A DNA stretch of 43,954 nt, from NCBI GenBank assembly GCA_016930365.1, contig JAFGGY010000210.1:1-43954 (forward strand), in the 5' to 3' direction. The translations under genes were made by a program, and so were the position numbers. Within the stretch, counting starts at the first letter, position 1. Every line of letters begins with the position of its first letter. This document shows, one piece after another, positions 1-8,368 of the stretch. Below the pieces are notes generated by a model. The model ran no database searches. It worked only from the letters and a program-made list of their open reading frames with translations, and had not been told where the DNA came from. This DNA comes from Prolixibacteraceae bacterium (GTDB lineage: Bacteria; Bacteroidota; Bacteroidia; Bacteroidales; Prolixibacteraceae).

Positions 1-27
1 AAAATAATAAACTTTCCTAAAAAAAAA

Positions 28-58
28 CTTGCATAGTTGTATTTTTTGAATAAGTTTG
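28..58 (+). promoter_or_regulatory. argR promoter (Bacteroidetes type)
   Basis: CTTG at 28-31 and TAAGTTTG at 51-58 are separated by 19 bp. This matches the Bacteroidetes -33 (TTTG) and -7 (TAnnTTTG) pattern. Transcription would start near 65, which excludes the upstream in-frame TTG at 37 and supports the ATG at 88 as the argR start. Confidence 0.6.
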
Positions 59-83
59 CATCGTATTTGTATATTTATTCATT
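45..83. promoter_or_regulatory. Two tandem ARG-box-like operators
   Basis: The ARG-box core TGAAT-N4-ATTCA is nearly matched at 68-81 (TGTATATTTATTCA, one mismatch). A half-conserved copy lies at 47-60 (TGAATAAGTTTGCA, left half perfect). The centres are 21 bp apart, the same spacing as two 18-bp ARG boxes with a 3-bp gap in enterobacterial operators. They overlap the -7 box and the predicted transcription start, so ArgR-arginine binding here would repress argR. Binding itself is inference. Confidence 0.5.
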
Positions 84-87
84 TTTA

Positions 88-570
88 ATGAAGGCACGTT
101 TAGAGAGACAAGTTGCAATACGCAGGATAGTTACTGAAAACAAAGTAACAGGGCAAGAACAGTTGCTAATGTTATTAAAACATGAAGGATTTGAGATGAC
201 GCAGGCAACTTTGTCACGAGATTTGAAAGCACTGAAGATTTCGAAAATTCCCGACACGCAGGGAAGCTATATATATGTATTGCCCGGAGGCAACGGAAAA
301 GTCGAACAAACAAGCCGTCCCGGTGCAAATTATCTGGCCGACGGGTTTGTTTCCATCGATTTTTCGGCAAACATAGCCGTAATAAAAACAAAACCGGCTT
401 TTGCCAGCAGCATTGCAGCACTCATCGACTCGGCAAATTCGTTCCAGTTTTTGGGTACCATTGCCGGCGACGATACCATATTTGTAGTACTGCGCGAAGG
501 AGTTGAACGTTCGGATGTATTTTCATTTCTCGAAAACCTAATGCCAAATTTAAAAGGGCGATTGATTTAG
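88..570 (+). CDS. argR: Arginine repressor ArgR
   Basis: This encodes a 160-residue ArgR-family transcriptional regulator, the usual family length. The N-terminal half (about 1-70) is the winged helix-turn-helix, with a recognition helix region reading TQATLSRDLKAL. The C-terminal half (about 85-155) is the oligomerisation and arginine-binding domain, including an AGDDTIFV segment in the conserved GDD position. It should form hexamers that bind ARG boxes when arginine is present. I chose the ATG at 88 because the promoter -7 box lies at 51-58. It heads the arginine/proline operon, with the next gene 13 bp away, and tandem ARG-box-like sites lie in its own promoter. The family assignment is firm; autoregulation is inferred. 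Confidence 0.95.
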   Translation: MKARLERQVAIRRIVTENKVTGQEQLLMLLKHEGFEMTQATLSRDLKALKISKIPDTQGSYIYVLPGGNGKVEQTSRPGANYLADGFVSIDFSANIAVIKTKPAFASSIAALIDSANSFQFLGTIAGDDTIFVVLREGVERSDVFSFLENLMPNLKGRLI

Positions 571-583
571 TTTTTTAAAAAGA

Positions 584-1309
584 ATGGAGAACAAGGATAA
601 CATTAGAGTGGTTGTGGCCGGAGAAGAGCACAAAAAGTACGTTACCGAAATTAACGATACGATACAACGTGCTTCGGAAGAGCGGGGAACAGGTATAGCC
701 AGACGAACCGACGAATACATCCTTACAAAAATGGAAGAGGGCAAAGCAGTTATTGCCATCGACGGAGATAAATTTGCAGGTTTTTGCTATATCGAATCGT
801 GGAGCCACAACAAGTTTGTTGCAAATTCGGGGTTGATTGTTGCCCCCCAGTATCGTGGCGTTGGTTTGGCAAAACGCATCAAGCAAAAAGCCTTTGAGTT
901 ATCGCGAAAGAAATTTCCCGATGCCAAAATATTTGGGCTTACAACCGGTTTGGCTGTAATGAAAATCAACTCGGAACTGGGTTATAAACCGGTTACCTTT
1001 TCGGAGCTAACCGACGATGAAGCCTTCTGGAAAGGATGCCAGAGCTGTGTTAATTACGATATTTTGATGCGAACCAAACGCACCAAATGCCTTTGCACCG
1101 CGATGCTATTCGACCCGCAATGGGAACAAAAGAAAAACGAGAAAACCCAACAGGAAGGCAAACTTATATCGTTTAAAAAATGGCTGAAAAACAAACACGC
1201 CTCCGGTTATATTGAACCTTTTTCGGCAAAACTAAAAAGAGTGATGAATATAGTTACACCGAACGATTTTTTAAAACACAAACAAGAAAATGCACTTGGT
1301 TCGATGTAA
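584..1309 (+). CDS. GNAT N-acyltransferase, probable N-acyl-glutamate synthase
   Basis: This 241-residue protein has a GNAT fold in its first 160 residues. The acyl-CoA pyrophosphate loop is visible as APQYRGVGLAKRIKQ around residues 87-101. The C-terminal 80 residues are lysine-rich and carry a short cysteine cluster (C-x8-C and C-L-C) that is not part of the core fold. It sits 13 bp after argR and upstream of argG, and no classical argA or argJ is present in the window. I recall that the Bacteroides gene in this position was assigned by mutant genetics to N-succinylglutamate synthesis, so the first step of arginine synthesis is the best guess. Acetyl versus succinyl donor cannot be told from the sequence. 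Confidence 0.75.
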   Translation: MENKDNIRVVVAGEEHKKYVTEINDTIQRASEERGTGIARRTDEYILTKMEEGKAVIAIDGDKFAGFCYIESWSHNKFVANSGLIVAPQYRGVGLAKRIKQKAFELSRKKFPDAKIFGLTTGLAVMKINSELGYKPVTFSELTDDEAFWKGCQSCVNYDILMRTKRTKCLCTAMLFDPQWEQKKNEKTQQEGKLISFKKWLKNKHASGYIEPFSAKLKRVMNIVTPNDFLKHKQENALGSM

Positions 1310-1548
1310 TACAAAAATAAGATGAAAACATAGAATAAAAATATAAAATGGTGCCGCTGTTTCTTTTTTACCTCAACAGGTAAACGCAATTTCATAAATC
1401 TCACGCATATTGTTTTACGAAAAGTCGTGTAATTGGTTAAATCAGTAGTAAAGCAATATTTTTTAGTATTTTGGGTTAGTAAAGTTTATGAAGCGGCATC
1501 ATTTTTTTCTTCTTAATTTCCTACAAATCAATGTTTAATAATCGTATC
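1310..1548 (+). other. Leader region before argG with a short hairpin
   Basis: This gap interrupts an otherwise compact operon. It holds a perfect inverted repeat, TTTACCT-CAAC-AGGTAAA, at 1367-1384 that is not followed by a T run, so it looks more like an operator or leader fold than a terminator. A loose TAnTTTTG-like element occurs around 1468-1475. No convincing TAnnTTTG promoter and no ARG box could be found. Confidence 0.3.
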
Positions 1549-2745
1549 ATGGAAAACAAAAAAGTTGTTTTAGCCTTCAGCGGCGGTTTAGACACGTCGT
1601 TTTGTGCAATGTACCTTGCAAAAGAAAAAAACCTCGAAGTATATACCGCTATTGCCAATACCGGTGGTTTTTCGGATGAAGAACTAGCCGATATTGAACA
1701 AAAAGCCTATAAACTGGGCGCAAAAAAACACGTAACACTCGATGTTACCGACGAATACTACGACAAATGCATCCGCTACATGGTTTTTGGCAACGTACTG
1801 CGAAACAACACCTACCCTATTTCGGTTAGCTCCGAACGTATTTTCCAGGCCATAGCCATTATTCAATATGCCAAAGAAATTGATGCAAACTACGTAGCAC
1901 ACGGAAGCACCGGCGCCGGCAACGACCAGGTTCGATTCGACCTTACGTTTGAGGTACTGGCTCCCGAAATAAAAATATTAACGCCTACACGCGACCTGGA
2001 ACTAAGCCGCGAATACGAAATTAACTACCTGAAAAAAGGCGGCTTTGAAGCCGATTTCACTAAAATGGAATACTCCATCAATGCCGGACTTTGGGGCACA
2101 AGCGTTGGCGGCAAAGAAACCCTGAAATCGGAACAAACTCTCCCGGAGGAAGCCTATCCGAGCCAGTTGGAAACAACCGAAGTTAAAGAACTGAAAATCG
2201 GATTCGAAAAAGGCGAAATTGTTTCAGTTGATGGTAAAAAATACGAAAATAAAATCGATGCTATTCGCGCTGTTGAAGCTATAGGTTCGAAATTTGCTAT
2301 TGGTCGCGACATGCACATTGGCGACACCATTATTGGCATTAAGGGACGTGTAGGTTTCGAAGCAGCAGCGCCAATGCTTATCATTAAAGCGCACCAAATG
2401 CTCGAAAAACACACGCTTACCAAATGGCAGCAATACTGGAAAGAACAACTGGGCAATTGGTACGGAATGTTTTTACACGAATCGCTTTACCTCGAACCGG
2501 TAATGCGCGACATCGAAAAGTTTTTGGAAAACACACAGCAAAAAGTAAGCGGCATTGTTATGGTTAAATTGCGCCCTTACAGTTTCCAGCTGGTAGGCGT
2601 CGAAAGCCCAAACGATTTAATGAAAGCCGAATTTGGCGAGTACGGCGAAGTAAACAAAGCCTGGACATCGGACGACGTAAAAGGCTTTACCAAAATATTG
2701 GGCACATCGCTAAAAATTTACAATTCGGTGAATAAAGACTTTTAA
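1549..2745 (+). CDS. argG: Argininosuccinate synthase
   Basis: ArgG joins citrulline and aspartate using ATP to give argininosuccinate, the penultimate step of arginine synthesis, in the cytoplasm. The product is 398 residues, the normal length. The PP-loop SGGLDTS lies at residues 11-17. The substrate-binding segment is HGSTGAGNDQVRF, with Ala where many relatives have Lys after TG. The ATG at 1549 gives the family-typical start MENKKVVLAFSGG; an in-frame ATG at 1531 would add six atypical residues. argC follows after a 180-bp repeat-filled gap. Identification is secure. Confidence 0.97.
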   Translation: MENKKVVLAFSGGLDTSFCAMYLAKEKNLEVYTAIANTGGFSDEELADIEQKAYKLGAKKHVTLDVTDEYYDKCIRYMVFGNVLRNNTYPISVSSERIFQAIAIIQYAKEIDANYVAHGSTGAGNDQVRFDLTFEVLAPEIKILTPTRDLELSREYEINYLKKGGFEADFTKMEYSINAGLWGTSVGGKETLKSEQTLPEEAYPSQLETTEVKELKIGFEKGEIVSVDGKKYENKIDAIRAVEAIGSKFAIGRDMHIGDTIIGIKGRVGFEAAAPMLIIKAHQMLEKHTLTKWQQYWKEQLGNWYGMFLHESLYLEPVMRDIEKFLENTQQKVSGIVMVKLRPYSFQLVGVESPNDLMKAEFGEYGEVNKAWTSDDVKGFTKILGTSLKIYNSVNKDF

Positions 2746-2897
2746 ATGGCTTTTGGCTATTTGCTATTGGCTAATGGCTATTGGCTTCTGGCTATTGGCT
2801 AATGGCTATTGGCTTTTGGCTTTTGGCTTTTGGCTTTTGGCTTTTGGCTGATAGCTAAAAGCCAACGGCTTACAGCCGACAGCTGATGGCTTACGGC
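2746..2897 (+). repeat. TTTTGGC heptamer tract with inverted tail
   Basis: From just after the argG stop the DNA is a degenerate 7-mer array of TATTGGC/TAATGGC/TTTTGGC. It becomes nearly perfect TTTTGGC copies at about 2814-2848. It then switches to the opposite orientation, making hairpins at 2839-2863 (GGCTTTT and GCT pairing with AGC and AAAAGCC) and at 2866-2878 (CGGCT-TAC-AGCCG). No reading frame or T run accompanies it. The tract lies inside the arginine operon, where its folded RNA could affect expression of the downstream genes. Confidence 0.85.
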
Positions 2898-2925
2898 AAG
2901 AAACTTAACAATTAATGATTACAAA

Positions 2926-3894
2926 ATGATTAAAGTAGGAATTATTGGAGGTGCCGGTTATACGGCCGGAGAACTATTACGAATATTACTGAACCATCCG
3001 GATGCTGACGTTGCATTTATACACAGCACCAGCAATGCCGGCAACCCTATAAGCAAAGTACACAAAGATTTACTGGGTGATACCGACTTAGTATTTAGCA
3101 GCGAAATGAAATTCGACGGTCTCGATGTTATCTTTTTATGCATGGGGCATGGCAAATCGGTTGAGTTTATGGAACAAAACGAGCTTCCGGAAATGCTAAA
3201 AGTAATTGACCTTAGCCACGACTACCGTCTAAAAAGAGCAGGCAACGACTTTGTTTATGGCTTACCCGAAATGAATTTCGATGCCATCGAAAAAGCAAAG
3301 TATATTGCAAATCCCGGATGTTTTGCCACAGGAATACAACTGGCACTTTTGCCCCTGGCTGCGCAAAATGCCATACACGACGAAATTCATGTAAATGCAA
3401 CAACCGGCTCAACCGGTGCAGGGCAAAACCCAACACGAACCTCGCATTTTAGCTGGAGAAACAACAACCTTTCGGCCTATAAAATTTTCGAGCATCAGCA
3501 TTTGGGCGAAATCAACCAGAGTCTGAAGCAATTGCAAACCTCGTACGAACCGGCTTTAAACTTTATACCTATGCGTGGCAACCATACACGAGGTATCTAT
3601 GTAACGGCGTACACCCGTTACGAAGGAAGCATTGATGAAGCCAAAAAGTTTTACAACGATTTTTACCAAAACAGCCCGTTTGTACATATTACTGACGAAA
3701 ATCCCGATTTAAAACAGGTCGTAAATACCAATAAATGTATATTGCACCTGATGAAACACGATAATAAACTACTGATTATCAGCATAACCGATAATTTAAT
3801 AAAAGGAGCATCGGGGCAGGCCGTTCAAAACATGAACATCATGTTTGGCCTTGACCAAAAAACCGGCCTATATATGAAGCCATCGGCCTTTTAA
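2926..3894 (+). CDS. argC: N-acyl-gamma-glutamyl-phosphate reductase
   Basis: ArgC reduces N-acyl-glutamyl phosphate to the semialdehyde with NADPH, the third arginine step. The product is 322 residues, close to family size. The N-terminal Rossmann motif reads GIIGGAGYTAGELL (residues 5-18). The catalytic cysteine is Cys132 in NPGCFATG. A conserved histidine segment (PMRGNHTRGI) follows in the C-terminal half. It is 33 bp upstream of argD and downstream of the heptamer repeat tract. In Bacteroides the pathway runs on succinylated intermediates, so the substrate here may be the succinyl form; the sequence does not settle this. Confidence 0.95.
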   Translation: MIKVGIIGGAGYTAGELLRILLNHPDADVAFIHSTSNAGNPISKVHKDLLGDTDLVFSSEMKFDGLDVIFLCMGHGKSVEFMEQNELPEMLKVIDLSHDYRLKRAGNDFVYGLPEMNFDAIEKAKYIANPGCFATGIQLALLPLAAQNAIHDEIHVNATTGSTGAGQNPTRTSHFSWRNNNLSAYKIFEHQHLGEINQSLKQLQTSYEPALNFIPMRGNHTRGIYVTAYTRYEGSIDEAKKFYNDFYQNSPFVHITDENPDLKQVVNTNKCILHLMKHDNKLLIISITDNLIKGASGQAVQNMNIMFGLDQKTGLYMKPSAF

Positions 3895-3927
3895 AAGGCA
3901 AAAAAACAAACCGTTAAAAATAAAAAT

Positions 3928-5058
3928 ATGGACTTATTTAATGTTTACCCACTTTTCGATATAGAACCGGTTAAGGCCGAAGGTTCGTTTGTTATTGATA
4001 AAAACGGTCAGCGCTACCTCGATTTATATGGGGGGCATGCGGTGATATCCATTGGTCATTCTCATCCCCATTATGTAGCAACCATCTCGTCGCAGCTCGA
4101 GCGCATAGGATTTTACTCCAACTCGGTGCAAAACCCGCTACAAAAAGAATTGGCCAAAAAACTGGGAAACATTTCAGAAATGGACGACTATTCGTTGTTT
4201 TTATGCAACAGCGGAGCCGAAGCCAACGAAAACGCCTTAAAACTAGCGTCGTTCAAAACCGGTAAATCAAAAGTTATCGCTTTTAAAAATGCCTTTCACG
4301 GTCGCACCTCGGGAGCTGTTTCGGTTACCGACAATCCCTCAATTATTGCCCCTATTAATCGCCGCGACGATGTTGTACTGCTCCCTTTCAACGAACTCGA
4401 CCAGGTTGAAAATGAACTTCAAAAGGGCGACACCGCTGCTGTAATTGTTGAAGGCATACAGGGCATTGGTGGAATCAGGCTGCCCGAAACTTCTTTTCTG
4501 TGCGGCTTACGCGAGCTTTGTACTAAATTCAAAGCCATACTTATTCTCGACGAAATACAATCGGGGTACGGACGAAGCGGAAAATTCTTTGCCTTTCAGT
4601 ATGCAGACATAAAACCCGACCTGGTAACTATGGCCAAGGGAATGGGCAACGGATTTCCGATTGGTGGCGTACTAATCAGCCCGGCATTTGAGGCCAGGTT
4701 TGGAATGCTCGGTACAACCTTTGGAGGCAATCATCTGGCTTGTGCAGCAGCCATTGCCGTGCTCGATGTAATCAAATCGCAGAAACTTGTTCAAAATGCA
4801 TCTGAAGTTGGTACTTATTTAATAAACGAATTGCTTAAATTTGACAAAATTAAAGAAGTGCGTGGTTTAGGCTTAATGATTGGTATCGAGTTCGAACAGG
4901 AAATAGCACCCATCCGGCAAAAATTACTGTTCGATAAAAAAATATTCACCGGGGTATCGGGAAAACACATCATCAGGCTGTTGCCACCCTTAAATCTGAA
5001 AAAGGAAAACGCAAACCTGTTTTTACAAAAGTTTAAAGAAGTACTCGACGAAATATAA
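3928..5058 (+). CDS. argD: Acylornithine aminotransferase
   Basis: This is a class III PLP-dependent aminotransferase of 376 residues, converting N-acyl-glutamate semialdehyde to N-acyl-ornithine with glutamate as amino donor. Visible marks are the FHGRTSGAVS loop, the cofactor-binding Asp in LILDEIQSGYGRSG, and the PLP lysine Lys237 in TMAKGMGNG. Its place between argC and proC fixes the biosynthetic role better than the sequence alone, since GABA and other ornithine aminotransferases share these motifs. It may act on succinyl- rather than acetylornithine. Only 11 bp separate it from proC, so translation is probably coupled. Confidence 0.93.
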   Translation: MDLFNVYPLFDIEPVKAEGSFVIDKNGQRYLDLYGGHAVISIGHSHPHYVATISSQLERIGFYSNSVQNPLQKELAKKLGNISEMDDYSLFLCNSGAEANENALKLASFKTGKSKVIAFKNAFHGRTSGAVSVTDNPSIIAPINRRDDVVLLPFNELDQVENELQKGDTAAVIVEGIQGIGGIRLPETSFLCGLRELCTKFKAILILDEIQSGYGRSGKFFAFQYADIKPDLVTMAKGMGNGFPIGGVLISPAFEARFGMLGTTFGGNHLACAAAIAVLDVIKSQKLVQNASEVGTYLINELLKFDKIKEVRGLGLMIGIEFEQEIAPIRQKLLFDKKIFTGVSGKHIIRLLPPLNLKKENANLFLQKFKEVLDEI

Positions 5059-5069
5059 AAAAGCAGCTT

Positions 5070-5873
5070 ATGAACAACAAGAAAATAGCCATCATTGGAG
5101 CCGGCAATCTGGGTTTCTCTATTGCAAAAGGCCTAATTGTATCGAATGCGATATCCAAAGACAAACTGGTGCTAACCGAAAGCAACCAGCAAAGGCTTGA
5201 AATACTTACTCAACAAGGCTACAATGCGATAAGCAACAATAAAAAAGCCGTAGCCGAGTGCGATTTGGTAATGCTTGTTGTTAAGCCCTGGCAAATCGAC
5301 TCGCTGCTCGATGAAATAAAAGAAGAAATAAAAACCAATATGCCTGTTATCGTTTCTTGTGTTACGGGCATTTTATCGTCGCACATATACGACCGATTGA
5401 ATTGCACCCCCACCCTGTTCAGGGTTATGCCCAACACCGGCATCGCCATTCGCGAGTCGATGTCGTGCATTTCGGAACACAATGCAAAGCCCGAAGAAAA
5501 AAGCTACATCAAAAAGTTATTTAGCCAACTTGGACAGGTTCTTTTTATACCCGAAGAACAAATGCCGGCAGCTACAGCCATGGCCGGATGTGGAATTGCA
5601 TTTGCTTTGCGCTTTATCAGGGCTGCCATTCAAGCTGGTGTTGAAATAGGCTTTAGCGCCGACGATGCCAAAGTTATGGCAGCACAAATAACCAAAGGCG
5701 CCGCCGAATTAATCCTTCAAAATAATTCACACCCCGAAGCCGAAATCGATAAAGTAACCACACCAAAAGGTATTACCATTACCGGGTTAAACGAAATGGA
5801 ACACGCAGGGTTCAGCTCATCAATCATCAAAGGTTTGCTGGCATCGTATAATAAAATCGAACAAAAGAAATAG
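5070..5873 (+). CDS. proC: Pyrroline-5-carboxylate reductase
   Basis: ProC reduces pyrroline-5-carboxylate to proline with NAD(P)H, the last proline step. The product is 267 residues, normal for the family. The N-terminal Rossmann motif reads IIGAGNLGFSIAKGL (residues 8-22). The C-terminal helical dimer domain contains the signature stretch VTTPKGITITGL near residues 229-240, equivalent to the usual TSPGGTT motif. It follows argD by 11 bp and precedes proB by 88 bp, tying proline synthesis to the arginine genes. Confidence 0.95.
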   Translation: MNNKKIAIIGAGNLGFSIAKGLIVSNAISKDKLVLTESNQQRLEILTQQGYNAISNNKKAVAECDLVMLVVKPWQIDSLLDEIKEEIKTNMPVIVSCVTGILSSHIYDRLNCTPTLFRVMPNTGIAIRESMSCISEHNAKPEEKSYIKKLFSQLGQVLFIPEEQMPAATAMAGCGIAFALRFIRAAIQAGVEIGFSADDAKVMAAQITKGAAELILQNNSHPEAEIDKVTTPKGITITGLNEMEHAGFSSSIIKGLLASYNKIEQKK

Positions 5874-5961
5874 CATTCATCCTGCCATTCTTTAGCCTAA
5901 ATGTTTGTTATTTACGCTTAAAATAATGACATTTGTCAGTTTTTAAAGCGAATTTAAACTC

Positions 5962-7053
5962 ATGCACAAAAAAATATACAAACGAATAGCCGTAAAAGTA
6001 GGGAGCAATGTATTGGCCAGCACCGACGGAACATTGGATATAGGTCGTATAAGCCACATTGTTGATGAAATAAGCAACCTGAAAAAACAATCGGGCGTCG
6101 AAATTATCCTGATTTCGTCGGGTGCCGTAGCAGCCGGGCGTTCGCTTTTGCCTTCGACAAACCGTATGGATACCGTTTCGGCTCGTCAGCTTTGGTCGGC
6201 AGTTGGCCAGGTAAAGCTCATCAATACCTATTCTCAACTATTCGCAAAAAACCAGCTTTTTTGTGCACAGGTTTTAACCACCAAAGAAAATTTCAGCGAC
6301 CGACGGCATTACCTGAATATGAAAAACTGCATTAGCACTATGCTCGATAACAATGTAGTACCCATTGTGAATGAAAATGACACCATTTCGGTAACGGAGC
6401 TAATGTTTACCGACAACGACGAGCTTTCGGGACTCATTTCGTCGATGATGAATTGCCAGGCTTTAATCATCCTTTCGAATGTCGATGGCATTTACAACGG
6501 AAATCCCAACGATGAAAATACCAGCGTAATTGAAAACATTAACGCCTCAGACAGAAGTTACGAAAACTATATTTCAATGCAAAAATCGGGTTTTGGCCGT
6601 GGCGGCATGCATACCAAGTACAATGTAGCCCGCAAAATTGCACTCGAAGGAATTGACGTTTTTATTGCAAACGGAACCCGAAACAACATCATAAGCGGAA
6701 TTATTCAGAATGAAAAAATTCCTTTTACCCGATTTCATCCCAACGGAAGAAAACTTAAAAGCAGCAAGAAATGGCTGGCTCATTCCGACAGCTTTGCCAA
6801 GGGCATCATTACGGTTAACCAGGGTGCCAAAGAAGCACTATTCGACATGAATGCCAACAGCCTGTTGCTTATTGGAGTAACCCATATCAAAGGTTTTTTT
6901 AAGAAAGGCGACATCATCCGGATTCAGGACGAAGAAGGAAACCAACTTGGACTGGGCAAATCGCAATACAACTCCGACGAGGCAAACGAGCTAATCGGGA
7001 AAAAAGCCCGAAGGCCTTTAATTTATTACGATTACATGTTTCTTTATGAGTAA
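5962..7053 (+). CDS. proB: Glutamate 5-kinase
   Basis: ProB phosphorylates glutamate to gamma-glutamyl phosphate, the committed proline step. The 363-residue protein has the amino-acid-kinase domain (about 1-260) with KVGSNVLAS near the N-terminus, the glutamate-binding segment [10 protein letters not shown] and the [11 protein letters not shown] loop. A C-terminal PUA domain (about 275-355) is also present, as in the long form of the enzyme. Feedback inhibition by proline is known for the family. It is 11 bp from proA, with which it normally works as a complex that channels the unstable phosphate. Confidence 0.95.
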   Translation: MHKKIYKRIAVKVGSNVLASTDGTLDIGRISHIVDEISNLKKQSGVEIILISSGAVAAGRSLLPSTNRMDTVSARQLWSAVGQVKLINTYSQLFAKNQLFCAQVLTTKENFSDRRHYLNMKNCISTMLDNNVVPIVNENDTISVTELMFTDNDELSGLISSMMNCQALIILSNVDGIYNGNPNDENTSVIENINASDRSYENYISMQKSGFGRGGMHTKYNVARKIALEGIDVFIANGTRNNIISGIIQNEKIPFTRFHPNGRKLKSSKKWLAHSDSFAKGIITVNQGAKEALFDMNANSLLLIGVTHIKGFFKKGDIIRIQDEEGNQLGLGKSQYNSDEANELIGKKARRPLIYYDYMFLYE

Positions 7054-7064
7054 AACAAAACATT

Positions 7065-8312
7065 ATGGACTGTAAACCAATTTTTGAAAAAGTACTGAAA
7101 GCAAGTCGCAGCTTGAACTTGCTCGATGTTTCGACCATAAACAAAGTACTTAACGATGTGGCTGATGCTGCCATTGCCCATACTGGCACAATTCTGTCTG
7201 AAAACAAAAAAGATTTGCTGCGTATGGATAAAAACGACCCAAAATACGACAGACTTGAGTTAAGCGCCGAACGCATTGCCGGCATTGCATCCGACATAAA
7301 AAATGTAGCTAAGCTCCCCTATCCTGTTGGACGAATACTATCTGAAACAGTACGTCCTAACGGATTGAAAATTCAGAAAGTCAGCGTTCCGTTTGGGGTA
7401 ATAGGCATCATTTATGAAGCACGCCCAAATGTTACATTCGATGTATTTTCACTATGCCTTAAATCGGGCAATGCCTGTGTACTAAAAGGCGGTAGCGACG
7501 CCATCGATTCGAACACAGCCATTGTTGAAGTGATACGCGAAATATTACGCAAACACCATATTGACGAAAACGTTCTTACCTTACTGCCTGCCGGACGCGA
7601 AGAAACAGCCCAGCTGTTGAATGCGCGCGGTTACGTTGACCTGATTATTCCACGGGGAAGTCAGAATTTAATCAACTTTGTTCGCGAAAACGCAAGTATT
7701 CCGGTAATTGAAACCGGTGCCGGTATTTGCCATACTTATTTTGATGAATTTGGCGATAAAGAAAAAGGTCGCGAAATAATATTCAATGCAAAAACACGCC
7801 GGGTAAGTGTTTGCAATGCTCTCGACTGCCTTATTATTGATGAAAAACGACTACCAGACCTGCCCTATCTAACCGAAAGATTAAGCGAAAAAAAGGTTCA
7901 ACTATTTGCCGACCAAAAAGCATGGCGTGTTTTAAACGGGAAATACCCGTCCGAATTGCTCGAAGAAGCGAACAACGAATCGTTTGGAACTGAGTTCTTA
8001 TCGTACAAAATGTCGGTTAAGACCGTTTCGTCGTTCGATGAGGCCATGGAACACATTTCCCAATACAGCTCAAAACACAGCGAAGCCATCGTTTCGGAAA
8101 ATGAAAACAACATTCAACTTTTTCGGAAAATGGTTGATGCTTCATCGGTTTATTCCAACGCATCAACAGCCTACACCGACGGTGCACAGTTTGGCTTAGG
8201 TGCCGAAATTGGTATCTCAACACAAAAATTGCATGCCCGTGGTCCAATGGCACTCGAAGAGTTAACTTCGTACAAATATATTATCGAAGGTAGCGGTCAA
8301 GTAAGGCCTTGA
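7065..8312 (+). CDS. proA: Glutamate-5-semialdehyde dehydrogenase
   Basis: ProA (gamma-glutamyl phosphate reductase) makes glutamate semialdehyde, which cyclises to pyrroline-5-carboxylate. The product is 415 residues, typical of the family. Visible family segments include [17 protein letters not shown], the cofactor region [20 protein letters not shown], and the active-site stretch [12 protein letters not shown] with the catalytic Cys at about residue 250. It is the last gene of the operon, and a strong terminator begins 17 bp after its stop. Identification is secure. Confidence 0.96.
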   Translation: MDCKPIFEKVLKASRSLNLLDVSTINKVLNDVADAAIAHTGTILSENKKDLLRMDKNDPKYDRLELSAERIAGIASDIKNVAKLPYPVGRILSETVRPNGLKIQKVSVPFGVIGIIYEARPNVTFDVFSLCLKSGNACVLKGGSDAIDSNTAIVEVIREILRKHHIDENVLTLLPAGREETAQLLNARGYVDLIIPRGSQNLINFVRENASIPVIETGAGICHTYFDEFGDKEKGREIIFNAKTRRVSVCNALDCLIIDEKRLPDLPYLTERLSEKKVQLFADQKAWRVLNGKYPSELLEEANNESFGTEFLSYKMSVKTVSSFDEAMEHISQYSSKHSEAIVSENENNIQLFRKMVDASSVYSNASTAYTDGAQFGLGAEIGISTQKLHARGPMALEELTSYKYIIEGSGQVRP

Positions 8313-8329
8313 TGAAGATAAAAGACACA

Positions 8330-8365
8330 AAAAAGCCATCTGCGAATAAAACAGATGGCTTTTTT
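8330..8365 (+). terminator. Bidirectional rho-independent terminator
   Basis: GCCATCTG at 8335-8342 pairs perfectly with CAGATGGC at 8352-8359. A-rich DNA flanks the left arm and a T run the right arm (8360-8365), giving a U tract on either strand. It separates the convergent proA and the WecA-like gene. Confidence 0.9.
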
Positions 8366-8368
8366 ATT

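Noticed and set aside
2746-2897. CRISPR array
   Set aside because: Units are contiguous 7-mers without spacers, and no cas genes are present.
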